A stretch of 64,000 bases of DNA, from positions 7,874,001 to 7,938,000 of the forward strand of contig CP126193.1 in assembly GCA_030272155.1 (NCBI GenBank), given 5' to 3'. The stretch's first letter is position 1, and each line of letters starts with the position of its first letter. Source of the DNA: Tetradesmus obliquus. Lineage: Eukaryota; Chlorophyta; Chlorophyceae; Sphaeropleales; Scenedesmaceae. The position numbers and the translations under genes are program-made. The notes under the pieces were generated by a model. That model made no database searches, had not been told where the DNA came from, and was given only the letters and a program-made list of their open reading frames with translations. Shown in pieces: positions 10,501 through 22,631 of this stretch.

Positions 10501-13500
10501 CATGGCATTTGGGCTGCTCAGAATGCTGCTACTGTGGAGCCAAAAAATTAGCGCTGCATGCGTGCTGCTGCTGCTGGTGGTGGTGCTGCAGGGCACCACT
10601 GGGCGCAAGATCGGCGACCTGCGCGGCCACACCAGCAGCGTGTGCAGCATCGCGCTGGACGACAGCTTGAACCACGTGTTCACGCTGAGCATTGACAAGT
10701 CCATCAAGGTGTGGGACCTGCGCAACCACCTCTGCCTGCAGACCATCAACGAGGTGAGGCGGGGGGCGCTGTAAGGTGCTGCGGGGTTGGCGGAGGGGGT
10801 GAAAGGGGGGCGCGCTGGGCGCCAGGGGCTCCGACTGGCAGCATATGCATCCTAGGGGCTATGGGCAACAGACCAGAGCAGAAGGCATGACCACAAGGAG
10901 GTCAACAGCCGTGCATCACACATCCTGGCTTACTGCTTCCTTCTCCTGCTGCTGCTGCTGCTGCAGGACGACTGGGTGCGCCACGACGACAGGCAGCCCA
11001 GCTGCATCATGTACGACAGCAGCAGGCGGCGCCTGGTCACGGCCTTCCACAGGCCGTACGTGTGGCAGCACAAGGTGAGCACAGGACCCACCTGTGCACT
11101 GCACGTACATGCAATCTGCACATTTATGCTGGCTGCATGCTGAGATGGGACCCTGCAACACCGTTGCTTGGGGGTGGGCATGTACATGCAAGTGTCTGGC
11201 AGATGTACAGGGGCGTGCAAGCGTCCGTGCAAAGATAGCAACTGCAGTACTGCTGCGGTTTCTGCGGCATCCTTTGCTGCTGCAGGTGATCACGCAGGAC
11301 CGCACAGGCCACCGCGAGCCGGTGCGCGGCGCGCTGTACAACGCCGTGTTTGGCGTGGTGGTCAGCGTGGACGAGGGAGGCACGGTGTGCGTGTGGAACC
11401 TGCAGGTACGCGCCTGGCTGGCAGCGTGGCAGTCCGCTGCTGCCAGCTCCTTTGGCTGACAACTGACATGGTGCAGCACGCACAGCGTGCGTTGATGTGC
11501 ATGGAGTAGGCGGCATGCTGCTGCTGCATGCTAAGGCTGCAGGTTGTTGGTGCCGCGCCTGTCTGTGCTGCAGGACGGCTGCCGCAGCGGGCGCTTCACT
11601 GGCGGCCACGGCGCCAGCCGCGTGACTGCCATCAGCTTTGACAAGAAGCAGCGGAGGCTGGTGACGGCAGCCAACGATGGCAGCATCAAGATGTGGAACT
11701 TCAACAACGGCAGCATGCTGCGCAGGTGGGCGGCTGGACAATGATCAACCGTACCAGGCTGTGCAAGGCACCACCACTGCCTTAGGCTGTTGTTGCTGCA
11801 ACATAGCTTGCATAGCGTGCTTCAATCTGTGGGTGCTGTCGACGCAGCCGCTGGTGCACATGCAGCTCTGACTGTGCACTGCTTTGACTGTCTGTTGTTG
11901 CAGCTTTGCGCATGATCAGGAGCCGCTGGAGGTCAGCGAGGTGCTGTTTGAGCGCGACGAGAAGCGCGGTAGCGACACGCTCTACGCGGCAGGCTGGAAC
12001 GCCAAGGTGAGGCAGTTCATGCGGCATGCGGGTGGCAGCAGCCCGCTGGAATATTTGTATTTTGTCGTGCAGGTAGCTGTCGGCATTACTCTTCACAGCA
12101 GCGCACACTAGGTGTACTCATGGCACGCATCTTTAGGTGATGCATGTCAGAATTTTGGCGGCATCAGCGGTTGCAATCTTGTTGGCCACAGCTGCAGCGT
12201 AAATTTCTACACTTATACATGCATGTGTGGCTGCCGCGTCAGGTGTTTGTGTGGGAGGATGCTGACGAGGATGTGGTCACCGCCTACAAGACCTACGAGG
12301 GCCACCAGGAGGACATCCAGTGCATGGCAGCGTACCCGCGGCGGCAGCTGCTGGCAACAGGTGGGGCAGGCTGCCGGGGGCTGGCAGCTGCGGCGATGGG
12401 TGGATTCAGGGTCTGCAGTGCCCTGCTATTTTTTGCATTCGAGGGGCCTTGCAGCAGCTGCATGCAGCAGCACAGCCATCCTGCATGCGCTTGGGCAAAG
12501 GCTGCGCCGGCTTGTTTCAGCGTGAGCATGAGGGCGCTAGCCAACAGCTGTGCAAGCACTGCGTGCAGTGCTTCTCCCATCCACCAGCTCATATCAGCCA
12601 GGTGAACCACAACCCTGCAATGTGCGCTGCCACCTCGCCCGCCCCCCACCCCCTCACAGGTGACTAGCAGGGCCGCGTCAACACCTGGACCTCATCAGCT
12701 GTACAGGCATTGTGCGCAACCTCTCTGCCAATCCTCCGGCTTGTGTTTAGTAATGCCCTCCACTATTTTGTGTTCACGCGCTCCATTACCCAATATTCCT
12801 GCAGGCGACTACCAGGGCCGCATCAACATCTGGGGCCTGTTCACGGGCGAGCGCAAGTCCTGGCTGAGCCACAGGGCGGAGCGCTACGAGACGGGCGTGG
12901 AGAAGCTGCTGTGGCTGCCAGCCTTCAGCCCCGCGCAACGCGCAGCAACAGCCAGCGCGGCAGCGGCTCTCACCGCGTCAGCGGCGTCGCTGGCGTCTGC
13001 GTCAGCAGACGCAAGCAGCTTCTTTGTAGGGCTGGGCCAGCAGCAGCAGCAGCAGCAGCAGCAGAAACAGCAGATCAATCAGGGATTGCGCCAACAGCAG
13101 CAGCAGTTGGTTGGGGGTGTAGCGCCTGTTATAGTGCCTAGTACCATGTCGGTAGCTTCAGAATTATCACTAGCAGATGACATAGGCAGCCATGCACAGC
13201 AGCAGCCGCAGCGGCGACAGCAGCAACAGCAGCAACAGTGTCCAAGCATTGCAGTTGATTCAGCAGCAACAGCAGCAGGGGAAGCAGCAGCAGTGGCAGG
13301 GGACAGCAGCAGCTGCACGCCTCGCGCTGCAGGCGCTGCTGCTGCTGCTGAGGGTGAGCTGGATGTGGCTGACGAGGAGCCGGATGTGCTGCTGCTGCTG
13401 TCTGCTGGCGGTGACGGCATGCTGCGTGTGTGGCTGATGAACCACCTGGCACAGGGCCAGATGCTGTGCACACTGCCAGGTGGGTTGGGGGGGGGGGGGG

Positions 13501-15225
13501 CTGGCTGGCTGAAGATGGAGCAACAGACACAGCAGCTATATGAGTTTGGTGCCTGTTGCCGGTGCGCCATGTGCAAGTATACAGGCGCCACTGCTGCAAC
13601 CACCTGTTGTGGCGGACATCTGTGGTTTGCCATGCCGGGCTGCGCTGCGCTGCACTATGACAGTGTGCATGTTGTTGTGTGTGCTGTGCTGCAGGCGCAC
13701 AGGGCCTGCTGGACGTGGTGACTGCTGCGTGTGTTGACGAGCAGGCCAGCTGTGTGGTGCTGGGCGACAGCGCGGGCCACATCCGCGTGTATGACATCAG
13801 CGCAGGCATCGACGCATCCAGCAGCGCAGCAGCAAGCGCTAGCTTCAAGCAGGTGAGCACTGGCCGCCAGGCGGTGTAAGGGGATTTCCCAGCTGGCAGG
13901 ACACATACAACGGTGCAACAACATGTCTGCCTGCATGTGTGGAGTGGTGACTGGCTGCGCACGCGCTGTGTACCAGCAGGATCATTGGCGCAGCTGCAGC
14001 AGCTGATGTGTGTTCCTGCAATGCCTGCCTTGCCCGCCTGCAGCGCGCGCACTGGCAGGCGCATGACGCAGGCGTGTCCAGCGTTGACTACGTGCCTGCG
14101 CGGCCCTTTGCCAACAGCAGCTGCGGCGCCAACGGCAGCAGCATGGTGCAGCCGCTGATCGTCAGCGCGGGCCGCGACAGTAACGTGGCGGTGTGGACGC
14201 TGGACGGCGGCTGCGTGGGGCTGTGCGGGGAGCATGCCTGGGACCTGGACCGGCAGGACACCTGGCAGGACGCGGCGGGGCAGCAGCAGCGGCCGCCGCG
14301 GCCGGAGGCGGAAGGCATGTTCCTCAAGGTGGGTGGGCGGTGGCGACAAGGCTGCAGCGGCTGCACCCCGCTGGGTAGTAAGAAAATGGTTGCGGGTGTT
14401 ACAAATATGTATAAAACCGTTGAGCGATGACTCTGTTTGCCGCAGCTGCGCTGCTTAATGCTGGTGGGTGCATTTTGGGCTTGAGTCACCGGTGCATACC
14501 GCCTCAAGCTCAAGCCTGATGAACGTGCTGCTTGGACTGCTTTGTTGCTGATGCAGCCTAGTGACAGTCAATTGCAGCAGGACGGTGGTGCAACAGCGGC
14601 AGGCAGTCCTCACCGCACCAGCGGCGCAGGTAGCAGTCGCGCTGCTGCAGCCGCAGCACGCAGGAGCAGCCACAACCGCACTGGCTCAGGGCTGGAGCTG
14701 GGCAGAGGTGCTCCTGGGCAGCTGGCAGCAGCAGGCGGCGACCCTGGGGGCCTGTCCATGGCTACTCTGGTGCTGCAGGTGCGGCAGCAGCTCTGGCTCA
14801 ATGATTGGGATCCTGCAGGCTTCCTGCAGCACATTGAGAGTAAGCAAGCAGGCAATATATGCTCAAGCACACTGATCTTGAGGTCATTGCTTCAGCGTGG
14901 ACTTGGTCTTGAGTAATTGGACAAAGTCAAACACGCTGGCACTGCTGGGCTGCTGCTGCGTCTGCTGCTGCAGGGCCGCAAGCAGAAGACGCGGGAGTCC
15001 ATGGTGGCCAGGCCTGAGCAGCCGCACTGCCAGCTCAAGGTGCATGGCCTGGATGATGTGGAGGCCACTGCAGGGGAGATCCTCAAGGCAGCAGCAGACA
15101 AGCGCAAGGCCAAGGCGCGCCACCTCAGCAGCAGCGTCAGCGGTGGCAGCCACATGAGCAGCTGGAGCGGGCTCAGCCACGGCAGCAGGCCTGGTGGCTT
15201 CAACTGGCGGCAGCAGCACAGCTGA
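7529..15225 (+). CDS. EF-hand and WD40-repeat protein (WDR49-like)
   Basis: Eighteen exons: 7529-7594, 7922-8067, 8338-8470, 8658-8869, 9387-9576, 9833-9877, 10035-10226, 10592-10753, 10967-11074, 11286-11405, 11574-11725, 11904-12006, 12243-12360, 12805-13479, 13695-13852, 14044-14328, 14557-14778 and 14974-15225, about 1112 residues. The N-terminus has two EF-hands, DEDGSGELDIDEF and IDADAGGTVDWDEF, the second split by an intron. WD repeats fill the rest, with blades such as DKYISCGRDGSFRLWN, GLVSASLDATIKTFD, FTLSIDKSIKVWDLR, LVTAANDGSIKMWNF, GGDGMLRVW and SAGRDSNVAVWTLD. A low-complexity Gln/Ala insert sits in exon 14. The order EF-hands then a double propeller is that of animal WDR49/WDR64 proteins, which are linked to cilia. 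A Ca2+-responsive scaffold role is inference. A donor at 14840 would also fit the sequence but shifts the frame, so 14778 is preferred. Several introns hold copies of exon edges. Confidence 0.85.
8835..9130 (+). repeat. Exact 38-bp copy of an exon 3' end inside its own intron
   Basis: The last 35 bases of exon 4 plus the GTG of its donor (8835-8872) recur unchanged at 9093-9130. Beyond this core the two units share weaker similarity (GGCCTGCTGCC near 8913 and 9192), so the duplication was about 258 bp long and has partly decayed. Confidence 0.9.
10221..10387 (+). repeat. Three copies of an exon-7 donor junction
   Basis: The real exon end and donor TGGCACGTGAGT (10221-10232) recurs as TGGCATGTGAGT (10292-10303) and TGGCATGCGAGT (10376-10387). 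GGCAGG-rich linkers separate the copies, 71 and 84 bases apart. Confidence 0.8.
12660..12688 (+). repeat. Decayed copy of the start of WD40 exon 14
   Basis: These 29 bases follow a CACAG acceptor-like site and match 12805-12833 at all but a few positions. The copy has a TAG as its third codon in the exon phase, so using this acceptor would end the protein at once. Confidence 0.8.
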
Positions 15226-15269
15226 CCGTGGTTCAATGTGCTGCAACCTGCCGGGTCCCTCCTTCAGCC

Positions 15270-15274
15270 TGTAA
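15270..15274 (+). promoter_or_regulatory. TGTAA polyadenylation box of the WD40 gene
   Basis: TGTAA lies 45 bases after the TGA at 15223-15225, a typical spacing for a chlorophyte poly(A) signal with a short 3' UTR. Confidence 0.6.
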
Positions 15275-15977
15275 CATCTTGATGCCGGGTTCATTACGAC
15301 AGATCATGACTTGTGTCAGCAGATTTCTGCGACAGTGGTGAATCAACCTGCAGCATTTTTGCAGCGGGCTTGAATGGCAGTAGAGTACAGAGCCTTCAAG
15401 CGCACGTGTCATGTTAGCTGCAATCGCAGCCTGCAACACAGTGTGTCTGGAGGACTGTGTCGCAACCTCTGAAGCATGGATGGGCACCAGCGTAGACGCA
15501 GCAGCAGGTGCTTGGAAACCAGGTGCACATGCATACTGTAAGTTTGCATCAGCTTTGTAGCTGCTTGAAACGTGTTCTCCTTAGGAAGCATCAGTGGAAG
15601 CTCGAAGATCAAGGTTGAGATACAGCTGTGGGCACTGCAGCTCGTGTTTCGATGCAATCACATTGATCACTGGGTCATGACCCAGCGGTTGCAACCAGCC
15701 GAACCAGCTTGGGCGATGCGGCAAGAGGGAGAGAGCGATCCATCATACCTAGGCTACTCAAAATATAATGTGGTTCTGGTTGCCAATTATAGGTTTTAAG
15801 CTGGGTTGCCCGTGCCGCGTGGCAACCATATCGTTCTGGCGGTCGAACCCTAGCATCAGTACTGAAAGCGCGCGAAGTCATCATGACAACAGCTGGTCAG
15901 TAGAACACAACGAAGTAAATTGTTGTTCTTAGATTCGCATTTTATAAGACGTTGCTTGTTTGTCGCTTGCAGCTGCA
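15275..15977. other. Intergenic region upstream of the lipase gene
   Basis: No coding exon was seen. TTTATAAG at 15941-15948 is TATA-like but lies only about 30 bases before the ATG at 15978, so it is weak as a promoter element. Confidence 0.5.
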
Positions 15978-18900
15978 ATGGCGGGAACAGCACTATCTTG
16001 CTTTGTTTCCGCTGTGTCTTTCATCCTTCTCATCACAACAGCGTCTGCTTTCAAAGTCCATGTCTGGACTAACACGACAGACCCGAGCTTTGTCTGGCCT
16101 GAGCAGTCCACGACCGCATTTGGCATTCCAGAACTCATCAACAAGCCACCTTTGGGAGTTGCATGCTCAGGAGGCGGTTGGAGAGCAGCACCTCTGTGCT
16201 ATGGTTGGCTGAGAGAACTGCACCGGGTGAGCTCCAAACTGCTAAAACTACGTACATAGTCAGAAGAAGGGCCCATGCAGTCGATGCACGCTGCAGCATG
16301 CTTTAGCAGAACTGACATTCACTGCTGGAGGCATCACTGTACACTGCATGTGCATTGCAGCAGGGCTCCATCAATTACAATATTGATGCTGTACAAGGCC
16401 ATGCTGCTGAGCCACAACGCAGAGTTCCTGGTGCATCAACCTCCTGCTGTACTACTGCATTGCCGACCTTTCTGCAGATGGGCGTCCTTACCAAGGCACA
16501 GTACCTTTCAGCAAACAGCGGCGGGGGATGGGTGACCACCCCGTACTCCTACAGCAGTGCAGCAGCGCTGGCAAACTTCTTTGGGCCGTATGTAGACCCC
16601 ACCAACCTCACGGTGTCCAGCCTCAGCAAACAACACACTGCTGGCAGCTGGGGCAAGGCAGCGTCGGACCAGACGCTGGTGCCTGGCCTGCTCAGCAACC
16701 CAGGTAAGCATGCAGGCAGTCATGGGCTGCAACTGCCGAGGACATGCCGCTCCTCCTGCAATACCATCGAAGTTGTGCAGTTTGACTGGGCAGTCTGCAG
16801 CCGGTTGCATGGCAGAACTGCTTGCAGGACATCATCCTGCTGCCGGGGTAGAAGCCTGCGGTAGCTTGAGCAGAGCTTGCAGGACACGTAGCCGGTGTTG
16901 AGCCACTGCGATTGCAAAGTGAAATATGAATGCAGATTGAATGGCACTGGACAGGGGCTGGAGCAGGTTGAAACAGTCGTGGATTGTGCACTTCTGCTGC
17001 AGTGAGCATGCCGGGTGATCCCAGCAAATGGGCGTCCAATGTGGCATCTATCTTCCTGCAGCCCTTTGGACTGGCCAACCCAGACAGTACTGTCAGCGCT
17101 GTTGGCGCAAACGATGACATCCTGCAAGCTACACGCGACAAACTACAGCCTGGCTTCCCCATAAACGTTGCCTGCAAGAACAGCAGGTGTGTAATCAGTG
17201 TCCTGCAAGCACCTGCCGGCCTCAAAGCTGCTTGTTCTGCAAGCATGTACGCAGAGCAGTCGCTTGTTTGAACCATACAGCTCTTGCGCTGCTGGCTAGC
17301 TCATGTGGACAGTATACATCACTGGTATAAAGCAAATGAGGTGCACAACTCCATATGCCACTGTTACCACTGTGATACACGACGTTGATTTCAACCATGC
17401 TGTCTCTGTGACAGGCCCTATCCGGTGCTGGTAGGCTCCATCCTGCTGAACAACAAGACAGCAAGCCCCAGACACTTTGGCATGGAGTTCACCCCGCTCT
17501 ACTTTGGCGCGCCAGCGCTGCACGACAGGCTGCGCCCCATCATCTTGGGCGGCGGCCTGACTGAGCCGCTGGCCATGCACACGCTGGCACCCCGCAAAAA
17601 GGCAGCTGGCAACACAGGCAACGAGGTGCGCGAGCGCTGTGTAACTCCCTTTGACAACCAGCTTATTCCAATTGCGCCAGCAGAGCACCTTGCAACTTGG
17701 CACTGCCTTGCTGCAACAGCCAATTGCTCCTGCCCTGTAATGACTTACCTTACTATTACTGCAGCTGTCAGCACTATGGAAACCACTAAGCCAGTCTGCT
17801 GCCTGCTGAATGTTGTCGTTGCCTGCTGCAAGTGCAGACTGTGGATGTGTACCTGCTGCGTGCCGGCAGCACATCGTCCCTGGTGCACGCCATGGGCATC
17901 AGCAGCTCAGCCATCCCGCTGATGCTGGCGCCCAACAACCTGCTGGCCTCCCAACTGCTGAACGGGCAGATCCTCAACTACTGGAACCTGTGGGACTACA
18001 AGCAGACGCTGCTGTCATTCGTTGATGGAGGTGCGTGGGCGAGTCAGGCGGTACTACTGCCTGCCTCGTGGTCATGGGTGCCCTGTCCACAAGCGGCAAC
18101 CGTCCAGCCGACAATGTCTTGCTGCACTCTCCACTTATGCGTGTGGCAATTATAGTTGCTGACACACACCACACATACAATATCATCATTGTAATCAGCA
18201 CTGCAGGATGCATTGCAGGAACTGCCGCATTGATGGAGCTTGATGTGTTCTGCCGTTGCCGCTTACCTTCCTGCGCAGGTGCTGTTGATGACTTGGGCGT
18301 GATGCCGCTGCTGCGGCGTGGCGTCACAACCATCGTCATCTGCTTGGCAACACACGAAAACCCCGACTCGACCATCAAAGCCTTTGCGGAAAGTAAGCTG
18401 CCGCATTAACACCGTCATGCTCGGCTGATAGCCTGTCTGCTGCTAGCGCCGCCAGGCCTCAGAGCTCTGCACTACACGAGTTGAAAACTTGCCAGCAAGC
18501 TCCTGCAGCAGACATGCGAATGTATCAAGAGCAAAGCAGCCTGCAGGAGGGAGCAGCAGCATAGGGACTTGGCAAGATTGCTGAGCATGTTTTTGTACAA
18601 TCCATCAGTCGTGCAGGCGACCATGTGCAAATCCATCGACACATTGCACTACATCTCTCTTCCTGTTGCAGGCGAGTATGCGCTGGCAGGCCTGTTTGGT
18701 GCGGTGCCCCTCAACGCCAAGAACGCCAAGGGCCAGCCGCTGAAACTGCACGACACCAACTCCCCCGCTACGTGGAACAGCATGTCCCAGGTGTTCCCAG
18801 CGGAAGGCTTCCCGGCGCTGTTCGACCAGTACAAGGCCAGCTTCCTGCAGGGCGGCGCACACATCTTCAACGCAACATACCAGGTGAGCACACTCTGCCA

Positions 18901-19367
18901 AATGTTGCAGTGTTTCACCAAGCTGCAAGCCTGTTAATCATTCCAGCATGTGCAAGACTGGCAGATGGGTATGCTTTCAGTAGGAAGTGTGTGGGTGCTT
19001 CAGCTGAGTGTGATACTGTTGCTATGAATAATCCTGCAGTGCAGCACCGCTGATGCTGTGAAACTTTGTGTGTGCACAGGTGCTGCCAAACTCCTTCCAT
19101 GGCGTCAAGGGCAACTACAAGGTCAGCGTGCTGTGGCTGCTCAATGGCCGCTCCAGCCAGTGGGAGGCCGCCCTGCCGCAGGAGACACAGCAGTGGCTGG
19201 CGTCCAAGCGCAACGCAAGCTCTGGCCCCTACAGGGGCTACCCAAACGTGTACAATGTGCTGCAGGCGCCCGCGCAGCTGGTGAGCCTGCTGAGTCAGCA
19301 GGCCAGCTGGGCGGTGCGCGAGAAGCAGAGCCTGGTGCAGGACTGGGTGGCGGCGGCGGCACAGTAG
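15978..19367 (+). CDS. Secreted cPLA2/patatin-superfamily lipase
   Basis: Predicted acyl hydrolase (lysophospholipase or phospholipase A2 type). Exons 15978-16226, 16478-16703, 17003-17186, 17415-17625, 17838-18030, 18279-18392, 18672-18883 and 19080-19367 join in phase and give about 558 residues. Residues 1-24 are a clear signal peptide (hydrophobic core, TASA cleavage region). GVACSGGGWRAA near residue 57 matches the glycine-rich oxyanion motif SGGGxRA of group IV phospholipases. YLSANSGGGWV near residue 90 is the likely nucleophile-serine site, atypical against GLSGS. FVDGGAVDDLGVMPLL near residues 352-367 fits the catalytic Asp motif DGG...N/DLPL of the same superfamily. Asn-linked sites (NLT, NAS, NAT) fit an exported protein. 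Substrate is unknown. The ATG was chosen because it begins the signal peptide. Confidence 0.82.
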
Positions 19368-19906
19368 ACTGTGTGGTTAGACTCTTGGGGGCCCAGTGGG
19401 GCGACATTTTGCGAAGTGTTTGATGCATGTACTCAGCAGAAGTGTTTTTTTTTCGGATAAAGGGTTGCAGAGCTTGAGGTGCTGCAGGAATTGCTTTGGT
19501 TGTCAGCATGTGATGACCTGGCATGCGCGCCCATGGGTACACTGGACGCAAGGCAACAGCTGCCAGCCTGATCAACATGGGCAGGTGCATGTGCTGCTGG
19601 GGCTTATTATGCAGAGAAATAGACGGACAGGTGTTCATGCACCCTGGGTTGTTTAATCCCTGAAGCAAGGGGCAGGGGGCCCAAATATCTTCCAGTGTAT
19701 CTGGCCAATTGCGTCAGTGGTAGGGTTTTGTAACGGGCCGCTGCCTGCCGGTGCCTTTGAATAATGTTTTTGGAGCTCAGTGTGTTGAACTGCGCAATTG
19801 AACATGTGTACACTACTCCTACTGCTGGCCGGACGCGAAAGTCACAACACGACAGAACGGGCAGCAGGATACAAGGCCAATCCCGCATTGCCACAGCAGG
19901 AGCTGG
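19368..19906. other. Intergenic region after the lipase gene
   Basis: This is 3' UTR and promoter space. A TGTAA box at 19729-19733 is the best poly(A) candidate for the lipase. No coding exon was seen. Confidence 0.5.
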
Positions 19907-21605
19907 ATGGCGTTTCGCGCTGGTTTATCGACTGGGTCCCGCAGTTGCGGTGACGTGCATGCGGGCAGGCAGGCGTCAGGTGGCAAGCCCAATCGGTTAC
20001 AGCAGAGGCTGCACGGCACATGCTGCAGGGCAGCTCAGCAGCCAGCAGACGACTTAGCGGGACCGCCTATGTCTTTAGGTGTGCCCATCACATCTTACAG
20101 CAACGCTACAGCGCTGAAAGCCGTGTCAACGAAGAGCTTTGCTTGCACCATGTGTGGCAAGTGCTGCACCCTGGCTGAGGATGCAGAGGTGACGGCAGGG
20201 TGCTGTTCAGCCTGAAGGAGTTGCTGATTGGAGGGCATGCTGCTTGCATGCACAGTTGGAGAGGTCAGCATGGCTGCCTGGTGCTGCAGCCATTGTTGAG
20301 TAGGTGGGCAACCAACATATGCATGTCGCTGATGCACGCATCACATATGTAACAGTGTGCGGAGCATATGCCTTCATGCAGTTCTTGTTGAACCTGATTG
20401 CCATACCACAAACTTCACTGCCTTTGGGGACAAGGCAGTTTGCTTCTCAGCAAATTGTCGCTTGCACAGCAGCAACTACTGCTATTGACTGCGCGCTTGA
20501 GCACGGCCAAGCAGCAGCTGGGTGTCCTGATAGCATGTTGACGGCCGAAGTAGTGCAGCTGTCATGCTACAGCATAACTTGCTGGAGTTATCTTCTATAA
20601 CCAGCACTTGCCTGCACTCTGGTACAGAGGCTGACATGCTTGCGCCCCTGCACGTACCTACGACCCGTAGGTGTGGATCAGTGCTGCAGAGGTGGCAGCC
20701 ATGGCGCAGCACCTGAGCATATCTGTGGCAGACATGGAGGCGCATTACTGCCAGCCCTATAGAGGCGTGCAAGGCTGGCGGCTGCTGCAGTCAAAACTCG
20801 TGGATGCGCCACAGCAGCAGCAGCAACAGCAACAGCAGCAGCAGCTACAACAGCAGCAGCAGCAGCAGCAGCAGGTGGGTGCTCAGCCAAGCAACAAGCA
20901 ACGCAAACCTCTTCAGTTGCTTGGCTGCCATGCTCGGTCAGCAGCAAGCGGGAGCTGCATTCTTCCCCAGCAGAAGCATACAGCGATGGCAAGCGTGATT
21001 GTAGTGCTGGCGTCAGCTGTGTGCTGATCAGTTTTGAACAAAGTCTTGAAGGCACAGTTCTGCACCTGGCACATGCACCACATGCCACGCTTGAACTCTG
21101 CACCCATGACACAATCAATTTCTGGCGCCATGTGGATGCTGCAGGTGTGTGTGTTCCTGAACGAGGACCGCAGCTGCGGCGTGTACCCTGTGCGCCCGCT
21201 GCAGTGCTCCACCTACCCCTGGTGGCCGGAGCTGATGCCGCAGCGCAACTGGGCAGCAGAGCGAGGTGAGTGGCCGGCTGGCCAGCAGTTTGCTGCTTGT
21301 TTGTTTGCTTGTAGTGGCTTGCTTGCTGCTAGTCAGCTGCGGTACATCTGTGTTGTAAGTGCTGCTCAGAAGATGCAGCGATCAAGCGTGCTCGCATTTA
21401 CGCTGACTCAATTCATCACATGCCCCCTGCTGCTGCTGCTGCTGCTGCAGAGGTGATGTGTGAGGGGCTGGACCACCCGGACGCTGAGCCGCTGGACAGG
21501 TGGCACGCGGCGCAGCAGCTGCAGGCAGCCACGCAGCACACGCTGGCGCTGGAGGCAGCCAAGCCGCGCGGCTGGGATGCAGAGGAGCAGCTGTACAGCG
21601 AGTAG
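19907..21605 (+). CDS. CxxCxxCC (YkgJ/UPF0153-type) metal-binding protein
   Basis: Four exons, 19907-20188, 20671-20874, 21145-21265 and 21451-21605, in consistent phase, give about 253 residues. CTMCGKCC (C-x2-C-x2-CC) near residue 83 is the hallmark of the YkgJ family, presumed to bind zinc or an iron-sulfur cluster. The usual second cysteine pair follows, in CGVYPVRPLQCSTYPWWP. The reaction is not known for the family. About 75 residues before the motif are basic and Ser/Gly/Arg-rich and look like an organelle transit peptide. A poly-Gln run (CAG repeat) at the end of exon 2 interrupts the domain between the two cysteine motifs. The ATG at 19907 opens the exon in frame and is preferred over an internal Met about 50 residues later. 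Confidence 0.8.
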
Positions 21606-21702
21606 CGATGTAGGCGAATGTGGCGGCGCTGAGCTGCACGGCGCATGCTGTGCAGCGGCTTTTCCAGAAGGTGGCAGACGGGTCAAGAGAAGCAGTCTCT
21701 GC

Positions 21703-21707
21703 TGTAA
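21703..21707 (+). promoter_or_regulatory. TGTAA polyadenylation box
   Basis: TGTAA lies about 100 bases after the stop at 21605 of the CxxCxxCC gene. Confidence 0.55.
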
Positions 21708-22631
21708 AGCAGACGGTCTAAGCGAACTGACAAGCACGGAATCCACCAGGAGGGAGCGTTGCGCACAGCAACAGTGCTGTACGAGTAGCTGGACAGTCCT
21801 AGGCGCAGCCGCGTCTTCTGCACGTGTGGATCTTGTGGTCTAGGGCGCTGTTTGTAGCTTGTGGCGGCAGCATGGCAGGTGCTTGCAGTTTGCAGCTTCG
21901 AGCTGTGGAACAAAGTTTGTTGTACTGTCTTGCTAGAGGCCCACTTGTGTATGTACGAACATGCCTGCAGGCAAAGCTTCATATGTATGCATAAGCCACG
22001 GCCGCCCATCATCCTGCTGGTGCACCAAGCCAAAGGTCAAGGCTGTTGGTTGAAGAGGTCAAACGGCTAAAGAGCAGTAGCGTCATGACTGATCAGTAAC
22101 GGCGAATGATCAAGGGGATATTGTGTCTATGTACTACTGGTACAAGTAGTGACTACTTCACAACGTAGACGTGGCTTGCTCTCTTCAAGAGTTACAAGGC
22201 TTAAGCTTCTTCTCGTGTAAGCAGTTGCACCCGTGCAGCACACCATGTACACAGCCACAGTACTTGCGCCACAGCACCCGACGGCATGCAAGCTGCACAC
22301 GCGTCATGTGACAAGGCCACACAGCCTGTTGTTGTGTCAAGGGGTCAACCGGCTGTCCCAACTGCTCTGAAACTGACACTGACTAGGCTAGGTGTGCAAC
22401 GCCCAGCATGCTACAGCCTGTACGCACGCAGCAACTTCGCAGCTGCTTCGACAACTGTAACAACAACATGCCACTGCATCTGCACCGCACTGCCAAACAC
22501 CACCCCAACCGTTCTTCCTGCATGCCAAGCGCAGCGACCGCAGCGCAGGCGCCACTTGCTGTGCTCCATGCATGGCAGCAGCTGACCCCTACGCCACCCC
22601 TGCTGCCCCAGCTTCCGCTGCCGCTGCCGCC
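21708..22631. other. Convergent 3' intergenic region
   Basis: It lies between the ends of the CxxCxxCC gene (+) and eIF2-beta (-). A minus-strand TGTAA (TTACA at 22192-22196) could end eIF2-beta. No coding exon was seen. Confidence 0.5.

Noticed and set aside
13138-14349. 403-codon open frame on minus opposite the WD40 gene
   Set aside because: Antisense shadow of GC-rich coding sequence. The plus strand carries clear WD repeats in phase.
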